This document shows, piece by piece, positions 21,301-32,548 of a DNA stretch of 64,000 bases (positions are counted from its first letter, which is position 1; each line of letters starts with the position of its first letter). Origin of the DNA: Closterium sp. NIES-65 (lineage: Eukaryota > Streptophyta > Zygnematophyceae > Desmidiales > Closteriaceae); the NCBI GenBank assembly GCA_948144175.1, contig CANXME010002332.1, positions 186,001 to 250,000 on the forward strand, in the 5' to 3' direction. The position numbers and the translations under genes were made by a program. Under the pieces are notes generated by a model. The model was not told where the DNA came from and did no database searches. It saw only the letters and a list, made by a program, of their open reading frames with translations.

Positions 21301-24300
21301 CACTGGTAATGGGAACCCAAGGGCCTCACCAGTCGCCTGCTCAAGGCTCACGCCCTTCCCCTCTCCCCTCTTCCCCCTCTAACCCCCCCAGCGCCCCACC
21401 ATAGCGCTGGTAATGGGACTCAAGGGCCACATCAGCCGTCTCCTCGCACCGAAATTCAATGACGTCTGCCCTGCCTTACACTCCCCTCTTCCCCCAACCC
21501 CCACAAACCCCCCTCCTCCCTTCCCCCCCCGGTTCCCTCCCCCCTCTCCTCCCTCAGCGCCCCACCATAGTACTGGTAATGGGACCCAAGGGCCTCATCA
21601 GCCGCCTCCTCGCGCCCAAAGGCAATGGCATCTGCTTTGCACTCTCTCCGCCCCCCTTCCCCCACCCTCCATCCCTCGTTCCCTTCCCCCCCCCAGCGCC
21701 CCACAATCGCATTGGTGATGGGTCCCAAGGGCCTCATCAGCCGTCTCCTCGCGCCCAAATTCAACGCCTTTCTCACCTTCGGGGCGATCACCCCTGGCGC
21801 TGAGTCAGCGCCAGGTCAGCCGACGGTCGCTGAGCTGGCGGGCACGTACAGGCTGGCGGGCGTGGGCCCGGCAACGCACGTGTTTGGGCTGGTGGGGAAC
21901 CCGGTGGCGCACAGCAAGGGCCCTGTGCTGCACAATGCGGCGTTAAGGCATGTGGGGTATGACGGCGTGTACGTGCCATTCCTGGTGGACGATGTTCCGG
22001 AGTTTCTGAAGACGTTTGACGGCCCCGATTTCAAGGGGTTCAGGTGGGTGGAGGTGGAGGTGGAGTGGACTAGGGCCTTTTATGTTGTCTGCTTTTTTTT
22101 TCTTCGTCCCGCTTTCTCCATCCACCAGTGCCCTGTATGCGTTCCCCACTAGCTGTCCCCCTCGCTTCTTCTCCTCCCCGTTCTCCCCCCCCACCCCCCC
22201 CCCTCCCCAACACTCACCCCCCCCTTATCACTCCCCCACCACAACACCCCCCGCCCCTTTCTCGTCCCCACCACCCAGTGTGACCATTCCGCACAAGCTC
22301 GCGGCGTTGGAGTGCTGCTACGATGTGGAACCTCTCCCCTCCCCCCTTCTCTTTCCAACCCCCATCATTCGCCTCCCTTCCCCTCCCCCCTTCTCTTTCC
22401 AACCCCCATCATTCGCCTCCCTTCCCCTCCCCCTTCACCGCTCACCCCTTCCCACACCGTCTCTCCCAGTGTGACCATTCCCCACAAGCTCGCGGCGTTG
22501 GAGTGCTGCCACGATGTGGAACCTCTTGCCAAGGTGACCCTGCTGTAGTGACCTTGCAGTAGTGACCTTGCAGTAGTGACCTTGCAGTAGTGACCTTGCT
22601 GTAGTGACCTTGCAGTAGTGACCTTGCAGTAGTGACCTTGCTCATGTGCTGTGCGCTTGCGTAGATGACCTTGTTTGGTGGTGTGCCATATATCTCCCTG
22701 TACTCTCACCTCACACGCATGTTACCATGTGTCTCCGACCCTTGTTGTGTGTCATGCATGACACGGTTCCATTGTTGGCATCAAGTGTATGCTCCCACCT
22801 CTCTCCCTTCCTCTACCACTAATTCGCATGCGGGTCTCCCCCCATTAGAGCATAGGTGCTGCCAACACCATCATTCGGGGAGAAGATGGGCGGCTGAAGG
22901 GGTACAACACAGACTGCATGGCAGCCGTAGAGGCCATCGAGGACGGGCTCAGGCAGGCAGACGGATGCAGCAGATACACAGAATCCTTTTCCCCTGTCAT
23001 CTCAGTCTCCTCTCCCCTTCTCTTCCCATCTCCGTCCCTCTGTCTACCCATCAGAGCATAGGCGCTGCCAACACCATCATTCAAGGGGAGGGCGGCCGGC
23101 TCAAGGGGTACAACACAGACTGCATGGCGGCCATAGAGGCCATCGAGGACGGGCTCAGGCAGGCAGACGGAGGCAGCATCAGCAGTAGCAACGCGGAAGC
23201 TTCCTCCTCGCCCCTCGCCGGCCGACTCTTTGTGGTTGTGGGGGCGGGGGGTGCCGGGAGGGCTCTGGCTTTCGGTGCTAAAGCAAAGGGTGCGGATGTG
23301 ATTGTAACAAATAGGAGCTACGGCAAGGCGGAGGCGCTGGCTGCGGCTGTGGGCGGCACTGCCGTGCCTCTGCCGTCTGGTTCTGGTGACGTGGCAGCGG
23401 GTGGCGATGAGCTGGCGGCGGTGTTGCAGGAGATGCAGAGAGGGAGGAGTGGGCGTGCTGTGCTGGCAAATACGACCTCTGTGGGCATGCACCCTCATGT
23501 GGACGATACTCCGGTCAGCAAGGTGAGAGATATGTGTCTGCAGTTGTGTTTTGTTCGAGTATTCTCAAACCACATTAGGAGATGCAGAGGGGGAGGAGTG
23601 GGCGTGCTGTGTTGTTGAATACGACTCCGGTGGGACTGCACCCTCGCGTGGACGATGCACCTATCAGCAAGGTCTGTTCCTGGTGGATGGGCAGCATGAC
23701 AGAATTGTCACCCTTCTCTTATTGTCACATTTCTCTTATCGTCACACTTCTCTTATTGTCACCCTTCTCTTATTGTCACCCTTCTCTTATTGTCACCCTT
23801 CTCTTATTGTCACACTTCCACAACATATGTCGATGTTTCCCTTTTGCATGTTCCCAAGCAGGCTGTGTTGCAGGAGTGCAGTCTGGTGTTTGACGCGGCA
23901 CCCACCCCCATGAAGACCCCGCTTCATCAAGGATGCAAAGCAGGCAGGAGCCTCAACGATCACACTTCCACTAACACATTTCGGTATCCTTATCTTTCTT
24001 GTGTTCCCAAGCAGGCTGTGTTGCAGGAGTGCAGTCTGGTGTTTGATGCAGTCTACACCCCCATGGAAACCCGTCTGCTCAAAGAGGCGAAGCAGGCAGG
24101 AGCTGCAACGGTCAGTGGCGTCGAGATGTTTGTTGGCCAGGCGGCTCGACAATTCGAGCTCTTCACTGGAAAGCCAGGTGGGTGTACTTTCATCATACGT
24201 ATGGATATTAAAGTTTTAAGCTTACGCCATGCGTTATCTTGTTTGCGCCCTTGTGTTGATGTACCCACTCCCTTTTTCTGTTATACCCCCCACCCCCCTG

Positions 24301-24360
24301 TGTGCGTGCTTTGCAGCTCCTGTGTCGTTGATGCGTGAAGTGGTCCTTGCATCGTTATAG
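18308..24360 (+). CDS. DHQ-SDH: 3-dehydroquinate dehydratase/shikimate dehydrogenase
   Basis: Bifunctional plastid shikimate-pathway enzyme: dehydrates 3-dehydroquinate and reduces 3-dehydroshikimate with NADPH. Eight exons: 18308-18771, 19263-19371, 19841-20095, 21697-22043, 22470-22533, 23055-23522, 24015-24177, 24317-24360; 1914 bp, 637 residues, all phases consistent (plant enzymes are about 600). Residues 1-70 are Ser/Ala/Arg-rich, as in transit peptides. The dehydratase has ELRVDHL, VTCRPTWEGG, the catalytic His in VSSHNYS and the Schiff-base Lys in DIVKFATTATD. The dehydrogenase has GLVGNPVAHSKGPVLHN, SVTIPHK (catalytic Lys), YNTDC (Asp), the NADP loop GAGGAGRAL with TNRS, and NTTSVGMHP. 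Nearly every exon has partial echoes, and intron 3 holds a 13-bp satellite. Confidence 0.96.
19037..19662 (+). repeat. echoes around DHQ-SDH exon 2
   Basis: The true exon (19,263-19,371) is preceded by two copies of its acceptor and first 55 bp (about 19,037-19,100 and 19,147-19,202). It is followed by three copies of its last 60 bp plus donor (about 19,421-19,486, 19,523-19,587, 19,605-19,662), each with the GTAGGTAGCTATAACGCGTA-type intron start. Left echoes keep the left border; right echoes keep the right border. Confidence 0.9.
20158..20245 (+). repeat. echo of DHQ-SDH exon 3 end
   Basis: Repeats the last 75 bp of exon 3 (from GTCAAGTTCGCCACCAC, including the Lys codon) and its GCGCAG/GTGGG donor. 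Almost identical to the exon. Confidence 0.9.
20286..21632 (+). repeat. five echoes of DHQ-SDH exon 4 start
   Basis: At about 20,286, 20,476, 21,284, 21,390 and 21,556. Each has CAG, then RPTIALVMGPKGLISRLLAPK-like coding for 60-75 bp, then intron-like C/T-rich sequence. The true exon starts at 21,697. Most differences are third-position changes. The 13-bp satellite separates echo 2 from echo 3. Confidence 0.9.
20541..21205 (+). repeat. 13-bp satellite in DHQ-SDH intron 3, about 51 units
   Basis: Unit ATGTGATGACTCC, with an A/T variant (CCATG or CCTTG) distributed irregularly along the array. It begins directly at the end of an exon-4 echo (after GCACCCAAA). The 13-bp period opens all minus-strand frames, giving fictitious ORFs of SHGVITWSHHMES. 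Confidence 0.97.
22279..22335 (+). repeat. echo of DHQ-SDH exon 5
   Basis: CCACCCAG then VTIPHKLAALECCYDVEPL, running into intron with no donor. The functional copy at 22,470-22,533 continues to AAG/GTGACC. Confidence 0.9.
22537..22645 (+). repeat. 14-bp minisatellite after exon 5
   Basis: About seven units of GTAGTGACCTTGCA. The first unit overlaps the exon 5 donor (AAGGTGACC), so the array appears to have grown from the donor itself. Confidence 0.9.
22850..23955 (+). repeat. echoes of DHQ-SDH exons 6 and 7, with a 17-bp array
   Basis: 22,850-22,970 repeats the start of exon 6 (SIGAANTIIRGEDGRLKGYN). 23,578-23,672 repeats its end (LLNTTPVGLHPRVDDAPISK) with donor. 23,860-23,955 repeats the start of exon 7 (AVLQECSLVFDAAPTPMKTP). 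Between the last two, 23,703-23,818 is about seven units of CCTTCTCTTATTGTCAC. Confidence 0.85.
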
Positions 24361-24884
24361 GAGCCACTAAGGAAGCACTAGTAGAAATCATGCATTGATG
24401 AAAAAGTGGCACCTGTTAATGCTTGCTGTACTCTATTTAGTCTGGTAATGTGTTCCTACTGGTTCAAGTATCCATCGTGTAGTTCAAGATCTTTCAACTT
24501 CATCCAGTCACGAAACAGCTTTATTCGCAAAGCTCTTCGTCGCTGCTGCAATCCCGATGGCGATAAAATGGTAACAAGTCTTTGCCAGATCAAGTGCCTT
24601 GGTCACCAACCGAGCCTTGAGGTCGCTGAGCCTCGAATTTGCCAGGGAAAGCTACTTGTGGGGAGGCGTGATAAATGTCAGCCCAGCTGCTGGACATAGT
24701 TGTCAGTTCTTTCGTTCTCTGAAGACTAGGTGTCGAGCGCACGGCAGCTCACATTGTCTGCCATTACGGTGAAAACCACGCGTTTCGAAATCTCTGTGGT
24801 CCTTCTCTCAGAGTCCTTCAACGCTAGAATTTCCGCCAAAGTTCCGCCGGCATTCCGCAACCCTCCTCTCGCTCCCCTCGCATC
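24361..24884. other. intergenic, no feature
   Basis: About 520 bp between two same-strand genes: the DHQ-SDH 3' UTR and the F-box gene promoter and leader. Short frames only. Confidence 0.5.
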
Positions 24885-27800
24885 ATGGAAGCGGAGGAGC
24901 CTCCGCGCGCGCGCACTCTCCGTAATGCCGCCAAGCGGTGGAGCGTGCCGGCCGTCCTGCACCCCGCGTCGGGCCGGCTCGTCCCCATGGACGACTGGGC
25001 GATCTCCGCCGCCGTCGCCGCGCATAGCGACGGCGCGCCGGTCGCCCCGTCGGCCGCATCTTCCAGCCACGACGATTTCTTGAAGAATCTGACCAATCGG
25101 AGCCGGAAGTGGATTGGCGGAGCGCGCACGGCCGGAAGGCCCGGGACGTCGTCGTTTCGGGACGCGGATAATGCGGCGGCTGCGGCGGCGACGCCGGGCG
25201 CAGCGCCGGCCGCGCCGCCGTCGCTGAATAACGTGCCGGATCCGGTGCTGCTTAAGATTCTGATGCGCGTGGAATCGCCCAAAGACCGAGCGTCGTGCGC
25301 GCTGGTAATGCCCTTTGTCATTTTGAAGGGCAGCCAGCGGTGTGCGCGCTGGTAATGCCCTTCAAAACTAGCGTCGTGCGCGCTGGTAATGCCCTTCAAA
25401 ACTACAGATTGTCATTTTCATAAGAGTCATTACCAAGTTTTTTATGACATTGGGAATGGTTTTTTTCCTTTTCGTGGTCATTTTTCAATGAATCGCTTGC
25501 CGGCCCTGTCATAAATAGAAATGACTTCTTCCCAGGTCTCTCTCTGTCTCCTCTTTCAGTCGTCGCGCTTCCTCCTCCTCTCCCCTTCCCTCACTTCCCT
25601 CCTTCCCTTACCACACCATTGGTGCCCCCCCCAGGTCTCCCCGCGCTGGTTCTGGCTGGAGAAGCGTTCCCGCCGCGCAGTGACCCACCTGGACCTCTCC
25701 CAGCCGTCGCGCTTCCTCGAGTCGCTCCCCCTCGCCTTCTTCCCGCGCGTCACCTCGCTCTCCCTCAACTGCTCTCTCTACCGCCGCCCCTGCTCCGCCG
25801 ATAGGCTCTATGACTTCAGGGAACTGCACGTGCTCGAGCTGCTGCATCTCAAACGGATCCTGAATCAACGGCCCTGGGAGAATCTCGAGTTTGTCGGCTC
25901 GCATTTCCTGCTAGAGGGGCTTCCTAAAACGGGGATGGGGTACGGTGGAGGGTTTGTGGGCGCGGGAGGGGGAGGGGGAGGGGGAGCCGGTGGTGGTGGC
26001 GGTGCTGTTAACTTGCAGAGTGGGAGTTTCAGTGCCAGCGCTTCGGTTTCCACTCCAGGTGTTACGACCCCGGCTGTTGCAACTCCAGGTATGGTGACTC
26101 CTGGCGGGGTAATCACCCCGGGCGGGGAAACTACCCCCGGGTTTCCCGGCTCGGAAAAACCCGCGAGTAAATTTTCCCGGGATGGTGGCGCGGGGTCAAA
26201 GTCAGGCAGAGGGCGCTCAGGAGGGGGGGGCGGGCCAAAGGTGTGGGATATGATGGAGGAAGAGGAGGTGGTGGGAGGAGGGGGGGGAGGAGGAGAGGTG
26301 GCGGGTGCAGGGGAGGGAGTTGGGGGTGGGAGAGGAGGGGTTGGAGCTGAGTTCATGCGGATTGGGTTCTTTGACAAGTGTGGGGCATCGCTGCAGTCTC
26401 TGATCCTGGAGGGGGGACGTAACGTTACCAACATTGAGAATATCGCCAAGGAGATATCCATCAAGGTGAGAGGCAGGAAGGGTAAGGGAGTCGGGTAATA
26501 AAGGGAATAGGGAATAGAAGGTAGCGCAAAGTGAACCAAGGGATCATCGCCGTGAAAGGTCTGCTGCTTTGGTACTTGGTTATAGGCTGTTTTGCCTGTT
26601 CAACAAAGGTGCCTTTTGAGTCGGCTCATAAGTTGTTTTGGTCCTTGGTTATAGGCGGTTTTGCCTGTTCCACAATACGTATTCCCAGCGTCTCTCATCT
26701 CTCTCTCCTCTTTTCTCTCAGCTCACCCAATCGCTCCATACTTCACCACTCCATTCCCACCTTTCCCAACCTCCATTCCATCTATCCCACCCTCTACACT
26801 CCCCATTTCCCACTTTCGACACCCTTCCCTTTCCCACCCTTCCCTTTCCCACCCTTACCTCTGCTCCGCCCATTCTCCTCCTTTCTTCCCCCACAACCTC
26901 CCCCCCACAGATGCTAACCCAGGAGCTAGCCCAGTGCTCCGCCCTGCGCCATCTGGTCATCTCCCAAACCGTCAAGGGCAACCCGCGCCTGCTCGAGCGA
27001 GCCTTCTCCTCGCTGCCCCTGCTCACCTACCTCGACCTGGGCAACCTCAAGATCGAAACCCCGGGGGCGTCTGGTCCCCCGCTGCTGGGGGCAACGGATG
27101 GGATGCTGAGGGAGGTAGCGCGGTGGTGTGCGGTGGTGGAGGAGGTGTATGTGGGCCCGCATGCAACGGTGGTGGGGGTGGAGGCGGTAGCGGGGAAGTG
27201 CAAGCAGCTGCGGGTTCTTGGGGACGTGACTGCTGCGTGCCGGGACTCCATGCATGTCATGAACAAGGTGAGATGCTCTTATGGGACGTCCCAACCCAAG
27301 GTGTATGTGGGTCCGCATGCGACGGGGGTGGGGGTGGAGGCGGTAGCGGGGAAGTGCAAGCAGCTGCGGGTTCTTGGGGATGTCGCTACTGCGTGCCGGG
27401 ACTCCATGCATGTCATGAACAAGGTGCGCTGAGGGGGAATAAGGTGAAACGCAAGGAAGGGGAGGGGACTGGTTTGGGAAGAGATGTGAGGTCGATCTGT
27501 CCGGACCATCCAGGGTGCTCTGTCAAAGACTCTGATGCCCCAACCCCTTTGTGACCTGTACCCTGGTTTCTTCTCAATGCCCTGAAGGTGGGACGCTCGT
27601 CCCTCTCGTTCATCCAGCCTCACATTACCACCATCTACCTCTCCCTGTTCCCCCCCATCCCCCCACCCCACCCTCGTCCTCTCTCCCTCCCCCTAGTGGG
27701 CCACTAATGAGACGCTAGAGGAGGTGGGCCGTTCATGCCCCTCCCTGCGCTCGCTGCTCATCCGCTGCAACGCAGACATCACAGACGCAGGCCTGGTGGC

Positions 27801-28203
27801 GCTAGCAGCACTCAACCCCAACCTCACCCATCTCAACGTCTTCGCCCTCGCCCACTCCCTCACATACATCTCTCTCGTCTCCGCCGCCCGCCACTGGACC
27901 TCCCTCGAAACCCTCATCCTGCCCTTCTGCGAGCGAGACGACCGAGCCGACCTGCCCGACCTGGTGAAAGTCCTTTCCAGCTGCCCGAAGCTGAAAGTTT
28001 TCTCGATCGGGCTGTGTGCGCATAGGTATTTTGAAGCGTTGTTGGAGCTGCTGGGATCGTGTTCGTGGCTGGAGTATGTGTATCTGTATGAGAGCTGCCA
28101 GGAGGGGCATGAATTCACCATGGCTGATCTCAGGAAGGCTGCTGCCAAGGAGAAGAGGAAACCGCTGATTTGCTACGCTGCTGGGTCGGCTGAGGGGATC
28201 TGA
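24885..28203 (+). CDS. F-box/LRR protein
   Basis: Likely substrate receptor of an SCF ubiquitin ligase. Four exons: 24885-25304, 25635-26465, 26911-27267, 27697-28203; 2115 bp, 704 residues, all junctions in phase 0. Residues 1-112 are Ala/Arg-rich linker. The F-box spans about 113-155 across the exon 1/2 junction: LNNVPDPVLLKILMRVES, DRASCALVSPRWFWLEKRS. LRR-like segments follow (VTHLDLS, ITSLSLNCS-type, ELHVLELLHL), then a Gly/Thr/Pro-rich insert (about 245-390), then more LRRs (LRHLVISQT, LLTYLDLGNLKIE, CKQLRVLGD, LRSLLIRCNADITDAGLVAL, LTHLNVFALAHSLTYISL, LKVFSIGLCAHRYF). The C-terminus is basic, KEKRKP. The subfamily is not assigned. The last exon is echoed three times downstream. Confidence 0.85.
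25335..25400 (+). repeat. two echoes of F-box exon 1 donor
   Basis: TGCGCGCTGGTAATGCCCTT occurs at the true donor (25,297-25,316) and twice more within 100 bp. Any of the three GTAATG donors could be used; only the first gives the short in-frame exon 1. Confidence 0.85.
27299..27430 (+). repeat. echo of F-box exon 3 end
   Basis: Repeats the last 125 bp of exon 3 (VYVGPHATGVGVEAVAGKCK to MHVMNK) and its donor. The frame stays open and most changes are silent or conservative. Confidence 0.92.
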
Positions 28204-28261
28204 TGACGACTGGGTGGTGAGTTGCGGCTGCAGCTGCAGTTGGTGACCACTGGGTGGGGAA

Positions 28262-28916
28262 ATGGAGTGGAGTGGAGTGGAGTGGAGTGGAGTGGTGTTT
28301 TGTGAGGTGCTGGAGTCGTGTTCGTTGCTGGAGTATGTGTATCTGTATGAGAGCTGCCAGGAGGGGCATGAATTCACCATGGCTGATCTCAGGAAGGCTG
28401 CTGCCAAGGAGAAGAGGAAACCGCTGATTTGCTACGCTGCTGGGTCGGCTGAGGGGATCTGATGACGAGTGGGTGGTGAGTTGCGGCTGCAGCTGCAGTT
28501 GGTGACTACTGGGTGGGGAAATGGAGTGGAGTGGAGTGGAGTGGTGTTTTGTGAGGTGCTGGAGTCGTGTTCGTCGCTGGAGTATGTGTATCTGTATGAG
28601 AGCTGCCAGGAGGGGCATGAATTCACCATGGCTGATCTCAGGAAGGCTGCTGCCAAGAAGAAGAGGAAACCGCTGATTTGCTACGCTGCTGGGTCGGCTG
28701 AGGGGATTTGAGGATAAATGAGCCGTGAGTTGCGGATGGGGCGGCTGCAGTTGGTGCCTACCGGGTGGGGAATTGGAGTGGAGTGGAGTGGAGTGGAGTG
28801 GTGTTTTGTGAGCTGCTGGGGTCGTGCTCGTGGCTGGAGTATTTGTATCTGTATGAGAGCTGCCAGGAGGCTGCTGCTTAGTCTCTCTTGGTATACTGCT
28901 GGGTCGGCTGAGTCAT
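28262..28916 (+). repeat. three tandem copies of F-box gene end
   Basis: Copies at about 28,300-28,462, 28,541-28,711 and 28,801-28,916 of the last 165 bp of exon 4 (SWLEYVYLYESCQEGHEFTM onwards), including stop codon and 3' flank. Each is preceded by a GGAGTGGAGT run of variable length. The first two are nearly identical to the gene; the third is worn and shortened. Confidence 0.92.
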
Positions 28917-29771
28917 TCTGATGATGACCGGATGGGGAGGGGAGGTGTAGTGGAGCCTTGAAGTAGAGGAATCTGGGTAACTGCTATACTAATGGATCGG
29001 CCGAACGGGCTTGATGAAAAGTGGGTGGGTGGGGTAGTGTTGTGGTGTGGTGGAGTGGACATAATATTTCCAAGGGATGTGAACCTTGCCAGTCTATACT
29101 GAGGTTTGAATAACAACTTCGAAGAAACATTTCACATCTGTTTTAGTTCCTGAGCAGCGCTTTTACGTCCAGCTTGTATTCTACCGAGGTCGATATAATG
29201 AGTACGGAAATTAAAAATCTGGACCACGTGTCACCGAGTCGGGCACCCTCATAGCTGGCCCGTGCATTCGAGGACGAGTCACGCGAAGTTTGCTAAAGGA
29301 CACTAATTCATGCGCATCAGTCAAATGCGGCACCGCGGGCGGGTACATCGCGCCGCGTCCATTCGCCAATCATCGCGAATGAGGAAATCAAACGCGAGTC
29401 GGAGGCATCGGGGCTGCATGATGAGATGCGGCGCGAACTCGCAGGAGGAGGCATCGATGGCGCAGGAAATTCCTCCAGCAGAATCGCGCGCAGGCTCCAT
29501 GAGCGCGCAAAAAGCTGGCCCTCTTATTCCCCTGCGAGTGTCCTCAGGCTCTCTCGCTAAGCGTGTTTGGTTGTCCTTCCAAAAACATTCTCCCACTGCG
29601 CTGAGTAGATCTCTCAGCCTTGGCAAAGTTTAGCATTCCAGCGCAGTGACGTGGTTGTTGCATTTGTTTCACCTCGTGATTTCATCTGGTACTGCGAGCT
29701 AAGCAGTCAGTCAGACACCGAACAGAGCACGTGCAGGTGCAAGTGCAGTAGCAGCAGTAGCATACGGCGGC
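28917..29771. other. intergenic, no gene recognised
   Basis: F-box gene 3' region and the promoter and leader of the OBAP gene. A 107-residue frame at 29,310-29,633 has Arg/Ser-rich composition and no motif, so I do not call it. Confidence 0.5.
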
Positions 29772-32548
29772 ATGGCGACCAGCACTCGCCCGCCCGAGAA
29801 GTCGCCCTCCCCGTCCCGCCCTGAAGAGGTAGGCGCGGCAGTATCTCCTCCCTCCCGTTGCACACCCCTTTCACTCCCCATCCTCTCCGCCAGCCGTTCT
29901 CCCGCCCACCCCCCAACACTCTCCCCCTTTGCCCTTCCCCCTCCCCAACACTCTCCCCCCTTGCCCTTCCCCCTCCGCATACAATCCCCCCTTGCCGGGC
30001 GACGCGCCTTCCATGGGGACTCGCGCCCGCATGTTCACCCCCACGCTGCTGTAACTTTTGACAATCGATTGTACAAAAAATAGTCCTTGCAGCCGCTCTA
30101 TTCCTGTCATCACGTGACTACTCACTGCTCCACGACCATTCCCGCTTTGCCACTCTCTCTTTTCTCTCTACCATTCTTCCTTTTCCCCCCTCCCAGGTGC
30201 CGGGCGAGGCCCCTTCTATGGCAACATCTGCACTCGCGACACAGCTTCTCTTCTGCTGTCGTTCCGCCCACTCACTTCTGCTAGCACGTGAGCACGTGGG
30301 CGCAGATTGTGTCATCCTCTTCCCCGCGCCCATCCCCCCGCACCCCATGCCCCCACGCCCCTCCCGCCCACCGCCTTCCCCAGGTGCCAGGAGAGGCCCC
30401 TTCCATGGAAACATCCGCCCTCGAAGGCAACCGCCTGTGCGCGTGGGCGCAGTACGCACAGAGCCCAATCTTTAGTGGGTGGGCGTCACACACTGCTTCT
30501 TGCTCCCCACTCCCATCTTTTCCCCTCCCTTTTTCCCTCCCCCAGGTCCCTGGAGAGGCCCCTTCTATGGCAACATCCGCCCTCGAGACAACTGCCTCCC
30601 TCCTCAAGTCGTTCTGCCAGCACGTGAGCACGTGAGACAACCCCTTCCTCAGCACGTGAGCACGTGAGAGTCAGTGTTACCCTCCCTGCCCGTCCCCTCC
30701 CTTGTACTGTTCCCATCAGGTGCCGGGAGAGGCCCCTTCCATGGCAACATCCGCCCTCGAGACGACTGCCTCTCTCCTGCAGTCCTTCCGCCCACTAAAG
30801 TCCTTCTGCCAGCACGTGAGCACGTGGGCGCACTACGCGCAGAGCCCTGGGCGCATGATCGAGACGCACCACCTCGTGGTGCGACTCACAGAGGACGTTC
30901 TTCAGTGCATCGTGTTTGACTCTGACCAGCCCAACGCTCGCATCGTTGGTAAGTTCAGTTATTTGAAAGTTTCCCTTTTTCCTCGCGTAGTCTCTCCTCT
31001 CCTCTCCTCTCCTCTCCTCTCCTCTCTCCTCTCCTCTCCTCTCCTCACCTCTCTGCTCTCCCCTCCCCTCCCCTCCCCTTCCCTCCCCTCCCCTCCCCTC
31101 CCCTCCCCTCCCCTCCTGTCCTATCCCCTCTTTCCTCATGGAAAACTTGAATCCTCTGTTTGTGTCACGCCAACCCATCTATCACCCATCACCCTCCAGG
31201 TGTGGAGTACATCGTAACCGAGGCGGTGTTCAAGAAGCTTCCGGAGGAGGAGAAGCACCTGTGGCACTCGCACTACTATGAGGTGAGCATGCATGTGGTG
31301 TGCATGCATGTTCGGAACATGCACTGGAGGAGGAGAAGCACCTGTGGCACTCGCACTACTATGAGGTGAGCATGCATGTGGTGTGCATGTGGTGTGCATG
31401 CATGTGGTGTGCATGTGGTGTGCATGCATGTTCGGAACATGCACTGGAGGAGGAGGAGGAGAAGCACCTGTGGCACTCGCACTACTATGAGGAAAGTACT
31501 TACGCATGCATGGCTGAAAATCATTGCTGATCGCTGATGCTTGTGATTTTTCTCAAAAGTTGGCTAATGCTTTAGCCATGGCTAAATATGGCGTGTGATT
31601 CTTCTCTTGTGTTTGCATGCACCACCAACCTGGGTTGGTTCTGGTTTCACGCTGTTACAGAATTTCTTGCATATGTCATGCCATCCTCGCATGCCTCTTC
31701 CTCTCACTGGTCATGGATCCTCCATTGCATATCCCCTCACATGCCTGTTTCCATTCCCGCTGCCCTGCTCTTGCTTCTAACTCATGAACATACCTGTGAC
31801 GGCCAGTGGATGAATCCCGGCCTCTTTCTTTTACTCTCCTTTGCCGCTCTTCCCTGTCTCTCCTGCAGATCTGTGACGGCCTGTGGGTGAACCCGGGGGT
31901 GCCAGAGACCATGCAACAGCAGGAGCTGAAGAAACTTGTCAAGACATCCCTTTGTTCACTCTCCTCCCACCCCTCTCCCCCTCTTCGTCTGCAAGGCAGA
32001 TCTGTGACGGCCTGTGGGTGAACCCGGGGGTGCCAGAGACCATGCAGCAGCAGGAGCTGAAGAAACTCATAAAGACGTACGGCAAATTCTGGAATACCTG
32101 GCAATTTGACAGGGGGGACCCTCTCCCCCTCGGCCCCCCTGCCCTCATGCTCTCCCCCCAAGATCACCCCTTGGGTCGTGTTTCTCGTGCTCTGGTGGAG
32201 CAGAGGGATGCGGCGTTGTGGATAGAGACGGGGGAGAAGCGGGAGCAGCGGGCGGCGCTAGTGGACAAAGAGTGGGCGGCGACGGGGAAGGACCGGGTGG
32301 CGGACTGGTGGATGGAGAGTGGCAAGGGGTGGGTGACTGAGATGAGGGCAGTTGAGCTGGAGAGCATGGGGATGGGGAAGGGGGGGCAGGAGACAGGGGG
32401 TGTGCCGTCTGTGGTTATGGGGGGAGGGGGAGGGGTGGAGGGGAAGAAGGAAGGGGAGAAAATGGGGAAGGAGCGTGGCATGGGGGTGGGGGAGGAGACG
32501 GGTTTGGCTGGGCGTCCGGCCCAGTCCTCTGTGATTACTCTTGAGTGA
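29772..32548 (+). CDS. OBAP: oil body-associated protein (OBAP/DUF1264)
   Basis: Lipid-droplet-associated protein of the DUF1264 family, needed in seed plants for oil-body structure. Four exons: 29772-29828, 30720-30948, 31200-31282, 32000-32548; 918 bp, 305 residues, phases 0/1/0. Family landmarks in order: VPGEAPSMATSALETTASLL, MIETHHLVVRLTEDVLQCIV, FDSDQPNARIVGVEYIVTEA, LPEEEKHLWHSHYYEI, LWVNPGVPE, YGKFWNTWQFDRGDPLPLGP, LVEQRDAALWIETGEKREQR. The usual length is about 240; the extra 60 C-terminal residues are Gly/Lys/Glu-rich and without homology I know. No signal peptide or membrane span. Tail to tail with the DUF2039 gene. Exons 2-4 have echoes. Confidence 0.93.
30197..30634 (+). repeat. 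three echoes of OBAP exon 2 start
   Basis: At about 30,197-30,301, 30,382-30,470 and 30,546-30,634. Each has CCCAG and VPGEAPSMATSALE, then partial matches to the CQHVSTW region. A weaker fourth trace is near 29,990. The true exon begins at 30,720. Confidence 0.92.
31000..31130 (+). repeat. CTCCT/CCCCT pyrimidine tract
   Basis: Pure C/T run of about 120 bp in OBAP intron 2: first TCTCC words, then CCCCT words. Likely slippage-prone. Confidence 0.95.
31325..31946 (+). repeat. echoes of OBAP exons 3 and 4
   Basis: 31,325-31,372 and 31,446-31,493 repeat the end of exon 3 (EEEKHLWHSHYYE), separated by a GTGTGCATGCATGTG microsatellite; only the first retains a GT donor. 31,869-31,946 repeats the first 75 bp of exon 4 (ICDGLWVNPGVPETMQQQEL), with CAA/CAG and CTT/CTC silent changes. 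The true exon 4 starts at 32,000. Confidence 0.9.

Noticed and set aside
24885-28203. Naming the F-box gene MAX2
   Set aside because: F-box and LRR layout are generic, and the C-terminal sequence does not match MAX2 as I remember it.
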